Assembly: GCA_015698045.1 (NCBI GenBank)
Contig: BLAL01000013.1
Span: 1,178,001-1,242,000 of the forward strand
DNA length: 64,000 bases
Direction of reading: 5' to 3'
DNA from: Rhizophagus clarus
Lineage: Eukaryota > Glomeromycota > Glomeromycetes > Glomerales > Glomeraceae
In this document: positions 46,901-55,760 of the stretch, one piece after another
Layout: each line of letters begins with the position of its first letter
Numbering within the stretch: the stretch's first letter is position 1
Made by a program: the position numbers and the translations under genes
Notes under the pieces: model-generated
Databases searched by the model: none
What the model saw: only the letters and a program-made list of their open reading frames with translations
What the model was told of the DNA's origin: nothing

Positions 46901-47289
46901 ATAGATAATAAATATAATTTTAACGCTTTTCCTATATCCTTTTTAATATCTTCAATACCATGTTGATAAAAAAATCCAATTAAACTAGAAAACCATGATT
47001 CACTTTGTTGATGATCTTCCATTGATTCAATAACTGTTTTAAATTTTATACCTTTAAATTCTTTTGTATTATTTATCCATAAAATTATTTTATCTTCAAA
47101 ATTTTCAACATCATCAACATCATTCGTATACGTTATCGTATTATAAAGATCGTTAAGTAATTGTTTAAAGAAATTTTCATCATTTTCATAATCTATATTT
47201 TTATTCTCAACATCATCTATGTCGTTCATATACGTAACCATATGGTAGAAATCATTGAAAGAATCATCATCATTTTCATCATAATCCAT
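43972..47289 (-). CDS. Sel1-repeat protein, about 25-26 repeats
   Basis: Uninterrupted 1105-aa frame. The first 190 residues are acidic and contain a short internal duplication (FYHMVTYMNDIDDVEN and LYNTITYTNDVDDVEN). From about residue 190 on there are some 25 tandem Sel1-like repeats of 36 residues with consensus AQNNLGYCYQYGIGV-D-KKAFEWYLKSAKGGN, plus a weaker one before them (SLIGFFYQHGI). Two repeat flavours recur: one with CYQYGIGV..D..KAF, one with YYFGKGIDK.Y..AF. Sel1 units are helical hairpins that form a solenoid scaffold for protein-protein contacts, as in Hrd3/SEL1L and Skt5/Chs4; Rhizophagus has many such genes. No signal peptide or membrane segment. A 30-residue cap follows the last repeat. 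Plus-strand frames inside it are mirror images of the repeats. Partner unknown. Confidence 0.9.
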   Translation of the reverse strand: MDYDENDDDSFNDFYHMVTYMNDIDDVENKNIDYENDENFFKQLLNDLYNTITYTNDVDDVENFEDKIILWINNTKEFKGIKFKTVIESMEDHQQSESWFSSLIGFFYQHGIEDIKKDIGKALKLYLLSINIEINSNNNDQLKNYNVFIGKYLLSLYYYKEIILLKRNSFKWAIKNENSSFAQYQIGNCYHHGIGVKKDVNQAFEWYLKSAKKENSIAQNKIGHCYQYGVGICKDINQAFEWYLKSSKGGNSEGQFNIGYCYQYGIGVDIDKKKAFDSYFESATRGNYNAYNNLGICYQYGYGTDEDREKAFECYLKSSGNNFEGQNNLGYCYQHGIGTYIDNKQAFKLYLNSAMEGNHNAQNNLGYCYQYGIGTNINKKSAFEWYLKSSKKGNHDAQNNLATCFKNGLGINKNYSNAFLWYLMSAKGGNYDAQNNLGDFYRNGLGTDKNYNKAFEWYLKSAKGENYDAQNNLGNCYRIGLGTDKNYDKAFEWYLKSAKGGNHHAQNNLGFCYMNGLGSNKNYDNAFKWYLLSAKGKNHNAQNAVGYCYQHGIGIKSDEKKAFEWYLRSAGKGNSIGQGNLGRCYQYGIGVDMDERKAFQWYLKSAKGGDHISQNKVGDYYFAGEKVIRNYVEAFVWYFKSANGGNLEGQNNLGYCYQYGIGVIKDEKEAFKWYSRSAKGRNHYAQNNLGYCYQYGIGVNLDEKKAFEWYLKSAEGGNLDAQNKIGSCYYFGEGIDKNYNRAFNWYLKSGEGGNHCAQNNLGYCYQYGIGVNIDEKKAFEWYLKSAKGGNHNAQNKIGNLYYFGKGIDKDYSLAFNWYYKSALGGNLIGQNNLGFCYQYGIGVNIDNKEAFKWYYESAFGGNHNARYKLGDCYYYGEGTVLNYNEAFYCYYESAHEENHYAKNKLGDCYYFGKGTVLDYNIAFYWYHESALAGNNDAQNKVGYCYQHGIGVNMDEKKAFQWYLTSAKGGNHSAQNKAGYCYQHGIGINVDNEKAFDWYLKSAEGGDIKGQNNLGYCYQHGIGIVIDKKKAFKWYLKSVEGGSHDAQYNLAFCYKNGVGTDKNLRKAFELYCNINRIKLPEESCYIGLKMDTWWEFLQTPLKNHTV

Positions 47290-47496
47290 ACTTTTTTTTT
47301 ATATTGTCTGTAATAAGTTTATATATAATATTAAAAAAAAAAAAAAATTTCTTTTTTTTTTAAAAAATAAAATTTTCTGTCGAAATAGTCAAAATTAAAA
47401 AAAAAAATGATCTGCATAATGAAGGCTGTGCGACAATGAATGAATGAGAAATGAAAGGTTTGTTTAACGTGACATAAAAATTTGAGGGGGTGTGTG

Positions 47497-47596
47497 TATA
47501 CTTGCCGCCCATTCCTCAAAAAGGAAATTTAAACAATGAGATCGACATTAAATCATTGTCTAAATTTCCTTTTTTGGGGAATGGGCGGCAAGTATA
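47497..47596. mobile_element. 100-bp palindromic MITE with 8-bp target duplication
   Basis: Arms of about 42 bp (outer part TATACTTGCCGCCCATTCC, inner part GGAAATTT-AACAATG) face each other around a 15-nt loop. The element is flanked on both sides by GGTGTGTG (47489-47496 and 47597-47604). The duplication length fits hAT-type insertion; a TA duplication with mariner-type ends is the alternative reading because the arms begin TATA. It lies about 200 bp upstream of the Sel1 start. Confidence 0.75.
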
Positions 47597-47995
47597 GGTG
47601 TGTGTAACAAACGATGCTCTCCTAGCGGAATTGTCCGTAAAAAAAAAAAATTATTTTTTTTGACGTAGTATATAGTACTCGAATAAGCAGGAAATTTTTA
47701 GTATCACTTAAAATTTATACAGCATCATTTTACTTTATTATTTGTACAGTATACCGTATATATACTTTTTATCATAAAAAATTACATCATCATTACATTC
47801 AATTATCGAAATTATTTCATCGTTTCTTAAGATTCTCAAATGTCGTAATGGACATTGTCATTTATCAAGTTAATTTGGTTAATTATGTTGGCTAAAAATT
47901 ATTAAAATTCTGCATTGAATTATATTAATATTAATATCGTTAAAAAATTTGAGTTATGGCGATAAGAAAATACTTTTTATATGTAAGTTATATGT

Positions 47996-49009
47996 AGGGT
48001 TCTTAATCGAGTCGAGTAAGATCGATCATTGATTGAGTCAATCAATTAATCGATCATAAGTTTTCAGTCTCGATCAAAATTGAACTAACTTTGATTGATA
48101 TTTGATCGATCAAATTCGTCTAAATTGATTGATCAATCTGCTCATGCTAATCGATCGTAGTAATATGATGCAATATTTGTATGTTATTGTACGAGCGTAC
48201 TTAATTAATAGTATAATGACCATACAATAACAATATTATTATCTGAACCGAAATGACCATTAATGATTAGATTTTTCAGATTCTAATATTAAATTAATTA
48301 GTTCATAATATATTAGACATGATGTATAGTATGAAATATTTGTACAGCATAAAATGATAGTCCTAACAGGGCTGTATAATAATATGTAATATAATGAATA
48401 AATATAAAAAGAAGTTTTTTTTTATGTGAATTATCAAATTAAACATACGATATTTGTGTAAAACATTATAAAGTTAAAGAAATTAAAAGGCACCTTTTGT
48501 ACATTTTATCTATAATTATTAATTTAGAAAAGAATTATATAAATAAAATGTCAGACAAGAACAAAAAATGTAAATTAATATTCAAACATTATCATGTCAA
48601 TTCACACCTATTTTTGTTATGATAGGTTAAAGATCGTAAAAGGTGGAGGCCTGACACTTTGTATCTGAATTGAGTTCTTTCATTGCTGTTTATAATCTAA
48701 AAATAATGGCTCAGGTTCAAATGATTCTTTTGTATAAATTTTTTAAGATTAAAGTTAATTTTTTTAAAGTTTAGAAATAAAATCTAATAAATTTTAATAA
48801 ATTTTATAGAATCGATCAATAATTGATCATTTTTAAGTTTATTGTCCTTTTTATCTTATTTTTATTTTTACAGGTTCGATTGTCCTTTTTTTGTTTGATT
48901 GAGCTATAAAATCAATCAAGAAATCGATTGCATGTGATCAATTATAGTAAATCGATTTTTGATCGATCAAATCATCGATTGAGACTTTTTTCGTCAATTA
49001 AATACCGTA
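47996..49009. mobile_element. Probable non-autonomous DNA element with TCGATCAA arrays
   Basis: Both ends carry dense clusters of TCGATCAA / TTGATCGA-type motifs (48020-48160 and 48810-48980), and the middle is plain AT-rich DNA without frames. Putative termini TAGGGTTCTTAATCGA and, on the other strand, TACGGTATTTAATTGA match at about 12 of 16 positions. The matching flank of block A has no such clusters, so this is an insertion or a differential loss. I see no clear target duplication, so the borders are approximate. Confidence 0.45.
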
Positions 49010-49040
49010 ATACTAATGTAATAATAATGTAATAATAATG

Positions 49041-51344
49041 TTATTCTGTTTTATATAATTCATTCGTATCTACTGTATGTATGTTAGAAGAAAAATAAAA
49101 AATGGAATTTATTAATTTAAGAACCTTAAAAATTTAAATAAATTTTTACTTTTTAAAAATTACTTACTATCGGGGAGTTCAAATTCATCTTGTTCTTCTG
49201 GATGGAAATTTGGATTATTACATATTCCATCATCATCTATAAAATAAAATTTGAAACTATAAAATTACTAGCTAATTATTTTAAAAGGTAAAAAGATTAT
49301 ATTATATACCATCAATGTTTTGATATTTCTTTATTTGTATTTGTTGCATTATCGTTATTTCTTGAAAATCTAAAAATTAAAATAAAAATTGTGGTTAATA
49401 TTAAACAATTAGTTCAATATACTAATAATGAATTTACTTTTGTCATCCTCTAAACGCCCTTTGGATGATTTGTTGCTGTTATCTAAAAATTTAAGATTTA
49501 TTAATACAAATTCATAATAAAAATAAACAAGTAAAATTACCTACTTATTTGTGATGTATCATTCTTCTGATTACTACTCGATTTACCAATATCTTCAACT
49601 AAAAAAGTCGAAATCAGTCAATAAACATTTTTTTTTTTACGTAATATTAATTAATGTAAAACTTACTATTATTAGGAATATTAAGATTATTATATGATTT
49701 GTTACTATGAAATGCTAATAAAAAGAGATAATTCATAATTAATTACTTATTAACAAATTATAGATAATTATTTAATTTATACCTTCTAGCTCTTCTGTAT
49801 ATTATTATGAAAAAAATAGTCATTATATATTATTTATATTTAAAAATAAAAGTTTAATAATAATTAATATTACTATACCTGCAGTTGCATTTCTTGGTTC
49901 TGGAAGATCTTCAAATTGATAAACTTTACTCGTAAATAATCTGCTATTTGTATGACTTTCTAAACTATCATGAAAATTAATAATATTATTTTCTTTTGAT
50001 TGATTTAATTCATTCGAATTTTTATGATAGTATGAATAATTAAGTTCACTAATTTCATCCTGAAGTGTTTCAATGTCCGGTCTGTTTAATGGATTAGCAT
50101 CCCAGCATTGTACCATCAAATTTCTATATACTTCAGGGGTTCCTGGTACAATTTTTGGTCTTATACCTTCAATTATTTTCATTGCAAGATAAAAATCATC
50201 CTTATAATTATTAAAGGGTGGTTGTCCGGATGAAATTTCCCACATAAGCATTGCAACACTATAAATGTCAGATTTAAAAGTGGTTTCTTTTCCGTCAATA
50301 ACTTCTGGTGCTATATAAGGAAGATTTCCATATACACCTTTTAATGGTTTATCTACAGGCCCGCAAAATCCGAGATCACTAATGTTAAGTACTTTATAAT
50401 CATCAAATAGTATATTTCCAGAGTGCAGATCCCTATGGATTGCATTTTCATTATGAATTCTCTTAAGTGATATAATTATATTGGTGGCAATTTGAATTCT
50501 TTCTTTCCATGTTAGATGATTATGATTTTGTTGTAAATATTTTCTCAAATCTGCATCAAATTTATTCATTACAAGCATATAATCTTCATTTGATGGATCT
50601 TGTGTCAAACCAAAACACTGGACAACTGTATCTGCCCATTTATTACTTATAGTTAAGTGTGAATTAACCTATAACAAATAAATAAAGAACATATTATAAA
50701 AGGTTGTTAAATAAAAATAATAATATTTTTAGATTACAAACCTCTTCAAACCAACTTTTCTTTGCACTTTCAACATTTTTTAATCTTTTAAGTATTACTT
50801 CTTGTGTTTTTCCAGTTTCTCCAAATCTTTTCAATCGTTGCTCTCTAGAATCCCATTCATCATAACTTCCAGCAATCCATTCTGCAGTATAAATTTCTGA
50901 GAATCCACCTTTTGTTAAATATTTAATATTTTTAAACTCATCATATGGAATCCATTCAACTATAACGCCTGGATTAAGTGCTTTCATTTGACATTCTTGT
51001 ATTAAATTATCAATATCATCATTTCCAGATTTCCATTTTGAAAAATTATCTTTTAAATAATTTCGAACACAATATTCACAATATAATGTAGCCAAACATT
51101 CTTGTTTACAATTTTCGCAAACTCTTCTTGTTCCTGAATTATAAAGAACTTTTTCATTATCATAAATTTTAATCAATTCTTTAATTGCTTCCGATTTTTC
51201 ATCTTTTGTAAGTGATTCATCATCAAGAATTGTTTGTTTTTTAGATTCATGTCGTTTATGTATATCATTATGAGTTTTATAATTTATTAGTGCATATGCT
51301 CTATTAAACGCAGCACCAATTAATTCTTCTCTAATAACAGACAT
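49041..51344 (-). CDS. TKL-type protein kinase with Cys-rich header (second intact copy)
   Basis: Nine exons (51344-50742, 50668-49879, 49794-49783, 49714-49667, 49598-49545, 49482-49438, 49369-49310, 49236-49168, 49069-49041) close into 569 aa. Header with CENC...CEYC pairs, FSKWKSGNDDIDN and VEWIPYDEF; kinase core with KGGFSEIY, VILKRL, HRDLHSGN, DLG in place of DFG, and IAPEV; then the multi-exon acidic tail with NPNFHPEEQDEFELPD. The 12-nt exon 49783-49794 is identical to that of the paralogue. Unlike the paralogue, every intron here has a GT donor. The predicted active-site residues are present, so it is probably an active Ser/Thr or dual-specificity kinase despite DLG. Substrate and pathway unknown. 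Confidence 0.85.
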
Positions 51345-51365
51345 AATGAAATAAATATATTGTAA

Positions 51366-51450
51366 AGATTTTAAACGAAGAATGTTTTCGGAAGGACTCC
51401 GAAATTCTACTTATAAAGTTAATCATGTGTAACCAAATGACTGCTGCATG
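51366..51450 (-). promoter_or_regulatory. Kinase proximal promoter, conserved with the 18.9-kb copy
   Basis: Same order of blocks as 18865-18955: AACGAAGAATGTTTTCGGAA, CTACTTATAAAGTTAAT, TGACTGCTGCA. Similarity to block A breaks off just beyond it, where a hairpin (51454-51489) and poly-T DNA intervene. Confidence 0.45.
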
Positions 51451-51453
51451 CTT

Positions 51454-51489
51454 CAATTTAGTACTACCCAATCTTGTAGTACTAAATTG
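51454..51489. repeat. Small perfect hairpin
   Basis: CAATTTAGTACTAC and GTAGTACTAAATTG form a perfect 14-bp stem around an 8-nt loop. It is absent from the corresponding place in block A. Either a tiny foldback insertion or an insertion scar. Confidence 0.6.
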
Positions 51490-51666
51490 TAGGATTTTTT
51501 ACGAAATAATTCAGCAAGTGAAATTCACGATCAAAATAACCATGTTTTGTTTTTTTTTTTTTTTTTTTGCTTTTCATAAGTTGATTTTTGCAAATCATAG
51601 TATTAAAAATATATATATATATAATAAAATTTTGTGACAAACCTTTTTTTTTATTTTTTTTTGAAC

Positions 51667-52706
51667 AGAGTTTGGAACCGGTCCAAAAAACCTTAACCGG
51701 TTAATAACCAGTTAATCAACTCTTAACCGGTTAATTAACCGGTTAAAACTTAATTCCGGCCAAAATTATGTTTCGCAAATGATAATTCTGGTCAAATTTA
51801 AATGCCGACCAGAATTAAGTTGTGATAGGAATTAACACAAAAAAAATTCCGAAATTTAGGGGGTCGTCTAAAGCGGAGTTAATTCGCCCGATTTATACAG
51901 ATTTTTGGCCCGCATTACGGCATTAAGAAATTGCGATTGTGACAAATAGGGGCGTGACATATAGGATTTTATTAACTGAAAAATTTCTGTCGCCAGAATA
52001 CTTAATAAAAATGGAAGAGTAGTGGGTGTGACACTGGTGACAAATATTTTTACTATGATCACGTGATTTGACTCCGCTTTAGACATCCCCAAATTTAGTT
52101 AAATTTTGGCCAGCGTTAAAAGTTTAACCAGAATTAACTTATTAAATTTAACTAATATGGTAATGATCTTCGTTTTAACCGGTTAAATTAACCGATTACC
52201 GAGAACTTGGTCGGGTTGCCGGCTTGTCGGAAAATATACATATAGTTACTATAGTTATGTTTTATGTCCACGATGTTTATTTTATTTTTCTATTTGCCGA
52301 CAACCGGCAACCCAACAAGTTCTCGGTAGTCGACATCAAATTTTGTCATGTGTCCCGTACATTATGAAATCAGCTGTAATTTAACCGGTTAATAGATTTT
52401 TTAACCGGTTACAGCAATATCCAAAATTCACGGGACACTTGAGAACTTTGTTGCTGAGAATCTGTCGGGTTGTCGGGTTCTCGGGTTGCCGGCAAATTGA
52501 AAAAATAAACATAGTACGTGACATATTGCATATAACATGTGTTATGCGAACTTAAATTTCGTCACATGTTTTGTTTATTTTTTCGATTTGTTGGCAACCC
52601 GGCAACCCGACAACCCGACAACCAGACAAATTCTCGGCAACAAAATTTTCAAGTGTCCCGTGAATTTTGGATATTGCTGTAACTGTCTTAACCGGTTCCA
52701 ATCTCT
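51667..52706. mobile_element. Non-autonomous hAT-like element with AACCGGTTAA arrays
   Basis: Ends are AGAGTTTGGAACCGGT and, reversed, AGAGATTGGAACCGGT (15 of 16 matching). Flanks TTTTGAAC (51659-51666) and ATTTGAGC (52707-52714) agree at 6 of 8 positions, a plausible aged 8-bp duplication. The corresponding site in block A reads CTTGAACGTTATA near 19000, as expected for the empty site. AACCGGTTAA is repeated near both ends. Two foldback units lie inside (52199-52326 and 52409-52683). The frame at 51868-52092 (minus strand) is isolated and unrecognised; no transposase is visible. Confidence 0.7.
52409..52683. repeat. Foldback unit nested in the element
   Basis: Arms of more than 100 bp, both starting GTTACAGCAATATCCAAAAT and running through CACGGGACACTT to GTCGGGTTGTCGGG stretches, face each other around a loop of about 50 nt. 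A shorter pair (CCGAGAACTTG... at 52199-52230 and its reverse at 52297-52326) precedes it and shares the TCGGGTTGCCGG theme, so the two are probably related units. Confidence 0.7.
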
Positions 52707-52739
52707 ATTTGAGCACTATAATTCACTGGTCAACAAAAA

Positions 52740-53350
52740 AAAAAATTGGTCTAATATCTCATTTCATTTATGGCTCCAGTAATCATTTTATTACTAACGC
52801 AACAAAGATAATGTCATATTACGATCTGCGAATTGTACTACGAATATGATCGAGTGAATAAAAATATGATCACGTACAAGCAAAAGTACAAACGCAAAAT
52901 TTCAAAAATTTATTATAACATTCTATTATATAATCAGACTAACTAAAAGTTCTATATGTGTAGAATCTTGAATAGAATATAAGTTAGTATTATTACAAAA
53001 TTGAATTAATATTAATTTGAATAATTATTTATAGTGTTATTTCATTCTAAAAAAAAAATATTTTTGCACCTATGTTATAAGATTGTACCGTAGCTTCAAC
53101 TAAAATAAAAATTTTTATTGTTAAAGAGTTAAGGAGATTACATAAAGTTTACCAGATTTTGAATAATAAAAATTTGCCTAACTTTAAATTTAACAAATGA
53201 TAGATTTAGTTGTTATTTGAATTTTTTTAAAATACTTACTTATATTAACAATATAGACAAAGTAAATAAATAAATAAAATTAAATAAAGTAAAATTATAC
53301 CGAGCCATCCAAGTTTCGTCTAAACATAATTTATTACAATTTTATTACAC
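52740..53350. repeat. Dispersed repeat, copy 3 of 3
   Basis: Matches 19070-19640 (TCTAATATCTCATT, TGGCTCCAGTAATCATTTTA-like, GTAGAATCTTGA, CCAAGTTTCGTCTAAAC) and more distantly 14870-15450. No gene. Confidence 0.5.
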
Positions 53351-53449
53351 GTTTAAGCTTTCCAAAAACAAATGCAAAAATACAAATAGTACTACACCAT
53401 TAAGGCATAAACATATAACTTTAAAAACAAAAAACCGTTTTATTTCACC

Positions 53450-55190
53450 TTGTTTATTTGCTGTATTTATGGAACGCAATTTTTATTTCAAAGTAATCGA
53501 TCGGTATATGATCGTGACATCGTGTAGCGCATTTGAAAATGGAGAGTTGTGGAATAAGCATCACTTTTTTTAATATCTCTTTATCAACCTTAAGAATGTC
53601 ATGATCCAAATTTCTCATATCATTCGAAAATAAATAAAAGCTATCAGGGTAGGCAGTCACACAGTATTTACAAATGCACAGAAATTAAAAGGAGAAAGTC
53701 TCGATATGGACAAAACTTTATTAAATACTTTATTATTATATTCTTGAACAAATGCACAAAAATTTTGATACAGAGAATGTGACCGCGCGGTCACAACATC
53801 ACGTGCGTGGCGCAGTAAATTATTTTGCAAACATGATCTATAGCATCCTGGCTTAATTTTGATATTGTCAACGTGAAAAAAGATTTAATCTTATAAATCT
53901 TATCTTCGCCGATTTCATTGAATAGCTCAAAATTTTTTGTAGGCCTTTCCTTCTCTTCCTAAGTGCATCATCATCACCAACAGAATCAGGGAGCTGTTGA
54001 TGCAATTGTAATGCATGATATGTTTGAAGGTAAAATATACGAGTGATCTCGATGGAGGATGAGGAAAGGTTCGAAGAATTCACTTCATTCATAGCCAGTT
54101 AAAGTTATCTAGGAATTGGTTGTTTTTAGCAAATAAATCATATGTACCTCATCCCGAAAAAATTTATTTTTGCGGGAGTATTTAGCACATCTCAAATTAC
54201 TTTTGACTTGTTGAGTCGCTGTATCCTCAATTCTGTTTGCTAATTAAAATTTTAGGATCATGGTGTCTGCATTTAGTGAAACTTACTCTTGAAGATGCTA
54301 AGAAAATTAAGAAATTTTAATGTCTTTTGGAGAAGTACAGTATATTAACAATCAATTATGGTGTTGCATTAGTGGTAATTCATGGCAATATAATGTAAAA
54401 AATATCATGGTAAATGGTACGCAAATCTGATTACATGTAAACGTGAGGCAAACAATCTTTATTATAAATTGTTATTACATATTGATTCGGTTAGTAATGC
54501 AAATGTCGAGAAAATTTGTGTAAAAATATGAACTTTAAATAGGCTAGTGCACTAAACCAGTTATCACGAATATGGCGTAATACAATATAATGTCCGTTAG
54601 GTAAAATGAAAACAAAAAGACTATTTTCTTTTGGAACAATATCGAAAACATCAACCGGAGGGTAGCTTTTGATCCTACAATTCACGTTTAATCCAATAAC
54701 TCTATTCAATAGACCAGTCGTATTCAGATCATTCAACATTCGTGCCGTGTGTCCTGATAAAATTGGAAACACCATCGGGTCCAACGATTTTATCACAATA
54801 TTGGCGGTCAACCTGCTTTGGCTCCCTCGGTGGAAGTTCTAGAATAGCGTTTCGTCCCGGTCTTCCTATCGGTCTTCTGGAACTTCTGTAAAAAGTTCCT
54901 CCGGCAATACGTTTTCCTCCATTGACAACGTTGTTTCTTCCGGTTCCTTAATAATTAATAATTTCGAATTTATTAATCAAACACATACGGAATTATAATA
55001 TAAATCAGAGATTTACCAACTGATCCTGAGTAAGTACGTTCATTTTTGTTTAAAAACGATAATATTTCCTCGTGCTCTTCGTACGGTTCCCCTGCTTCAA
55101 TCCGGTCCAATTAACAAACACCTTCAACTCTTCCTTTAGCTTTTTTACCTTTTCTTCTAATTCTTTAGACATTTTATACGTAGCCATTTT
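53450..55190 (-). pseudogene. Unrecognised multi-exon gene, probably broken
   Basis: Several minus-strand segments read as protein. From about 55187: MATYKMSKELEEKVKKLKEE (coiled-coil-like), then in another frame IEAGEPYEEHEEILSFLNKN. A GT-AG intron follows (about 55017-54950), then a Gly/Arg-rich piece GGTFYRSSRRPIGRPGRNAI with LELPPREPKQ. Next comes 54811-54491 (VFDIVPKENSLFVFILPNG, WFSALAYLKFIFLHK). Further open pieces lie at 54092-53868 and 53660-53454. Frame changes between the first pieces and stops between the later ones suggest decay. Composition is less AT-biased than the surroundings. I do not recognise the family; a repetitive-element protein is possible. Confidence 0.35.
53778..53795. 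promoter_or_regulatory. 18-bp perfect palindrome
   Basis: TGTGACCGCGCGGTCACA is a perfect GC-rich palindrome in otherwise AT-rich DNA, followed closely by ATCACGTGCGTGGCGC. It looks like a dimeric protein-binding site or the tip of an old foldback. It falls between two open pieces of the unrecognised gene. Confidence 0.4.
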
Positions 55191-55359
55191 ATAATTGAAC
55201 ATTTCATCAGTAAACGCTTTATCAGTAGAAATTTTATAAATAGAAATGAGAGTTAAAATGATGCCGTTAGCAAAAGCCAGTCATTTTATATGCAGATCAA
55301 ATCACATGACACGTTACGTCAAGCTTGCGAGTTCGCAACCGCCAAAACCTGAGGCTTTT

Positions 55360-55760
55360 GAATTCTTGTGATCTTAAAACTTAGTATTTATAGCGTTTTG
55401 ACTGAACCATCACAGAAAAATCAATAAGGTGTTAAACTATGTGTCATCAAAAGCCTATCGACTCGCGATATAACGAATCACGTGACTTTTAACCAATCAA
55501 ATACGATAGAAACTCTCGTTATAACGAATCAGCCAATTAAATTCTTTAAAACTCTTCGCTATAGCCTTATACCGAATTGAGTCGAAAACTGGAGGGTTAG
55601 TTATATCAAGAGTTGACTGTGCAGCGAATCTTCAGCAATCAGCATACGGATTTTATATACTGTATGACTGGACTTCGATATAGTATATCACTATATCCCT
55701 TATAACGAAGTTCCAAGCTATTTTAAATACTTATTCATTGATTTGTGAAATTGAATGATA
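55360..55760. repeat. Pogo/Tigger-like terminal sequences, degenerate
   Basis: Repeated motifs of the type ACTCTCGTTATAACGAAT occur at 55455-55478 and 55509-55529; the reverse form TATATCAAGAGTTGACTGT is at 55600-55620, and a further pair is at 55674-55711. Pogo-type elements often start CAGT(C/T)(A/G)ACTC with TATAACGAA following. No transposase frame is present, so these are MITE-like remnants, perhaps two overlapping. Confidence 0.4.

Larger units (their letters stand above)
47630..53350. repeat. Segmental duplication block B (kinase plus flanks)
   Basis: Partner of block A (15900-19640), same orientation. The shared order is downstream flank, kinase 3' end, kinase, proximal promoter, dispersed repeat. 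Inserted elements at about 47996-49009 and 51667-52706 and a small hairpin near 51454-51489 account for most of the extra length. Confidence 0.6.

Noticed and set aside
52537..52849. Two plus-strand frames across the foldback arm
   Set aside because: They translate the inverted-repeat arm and adjoining repeat; no support as genes.
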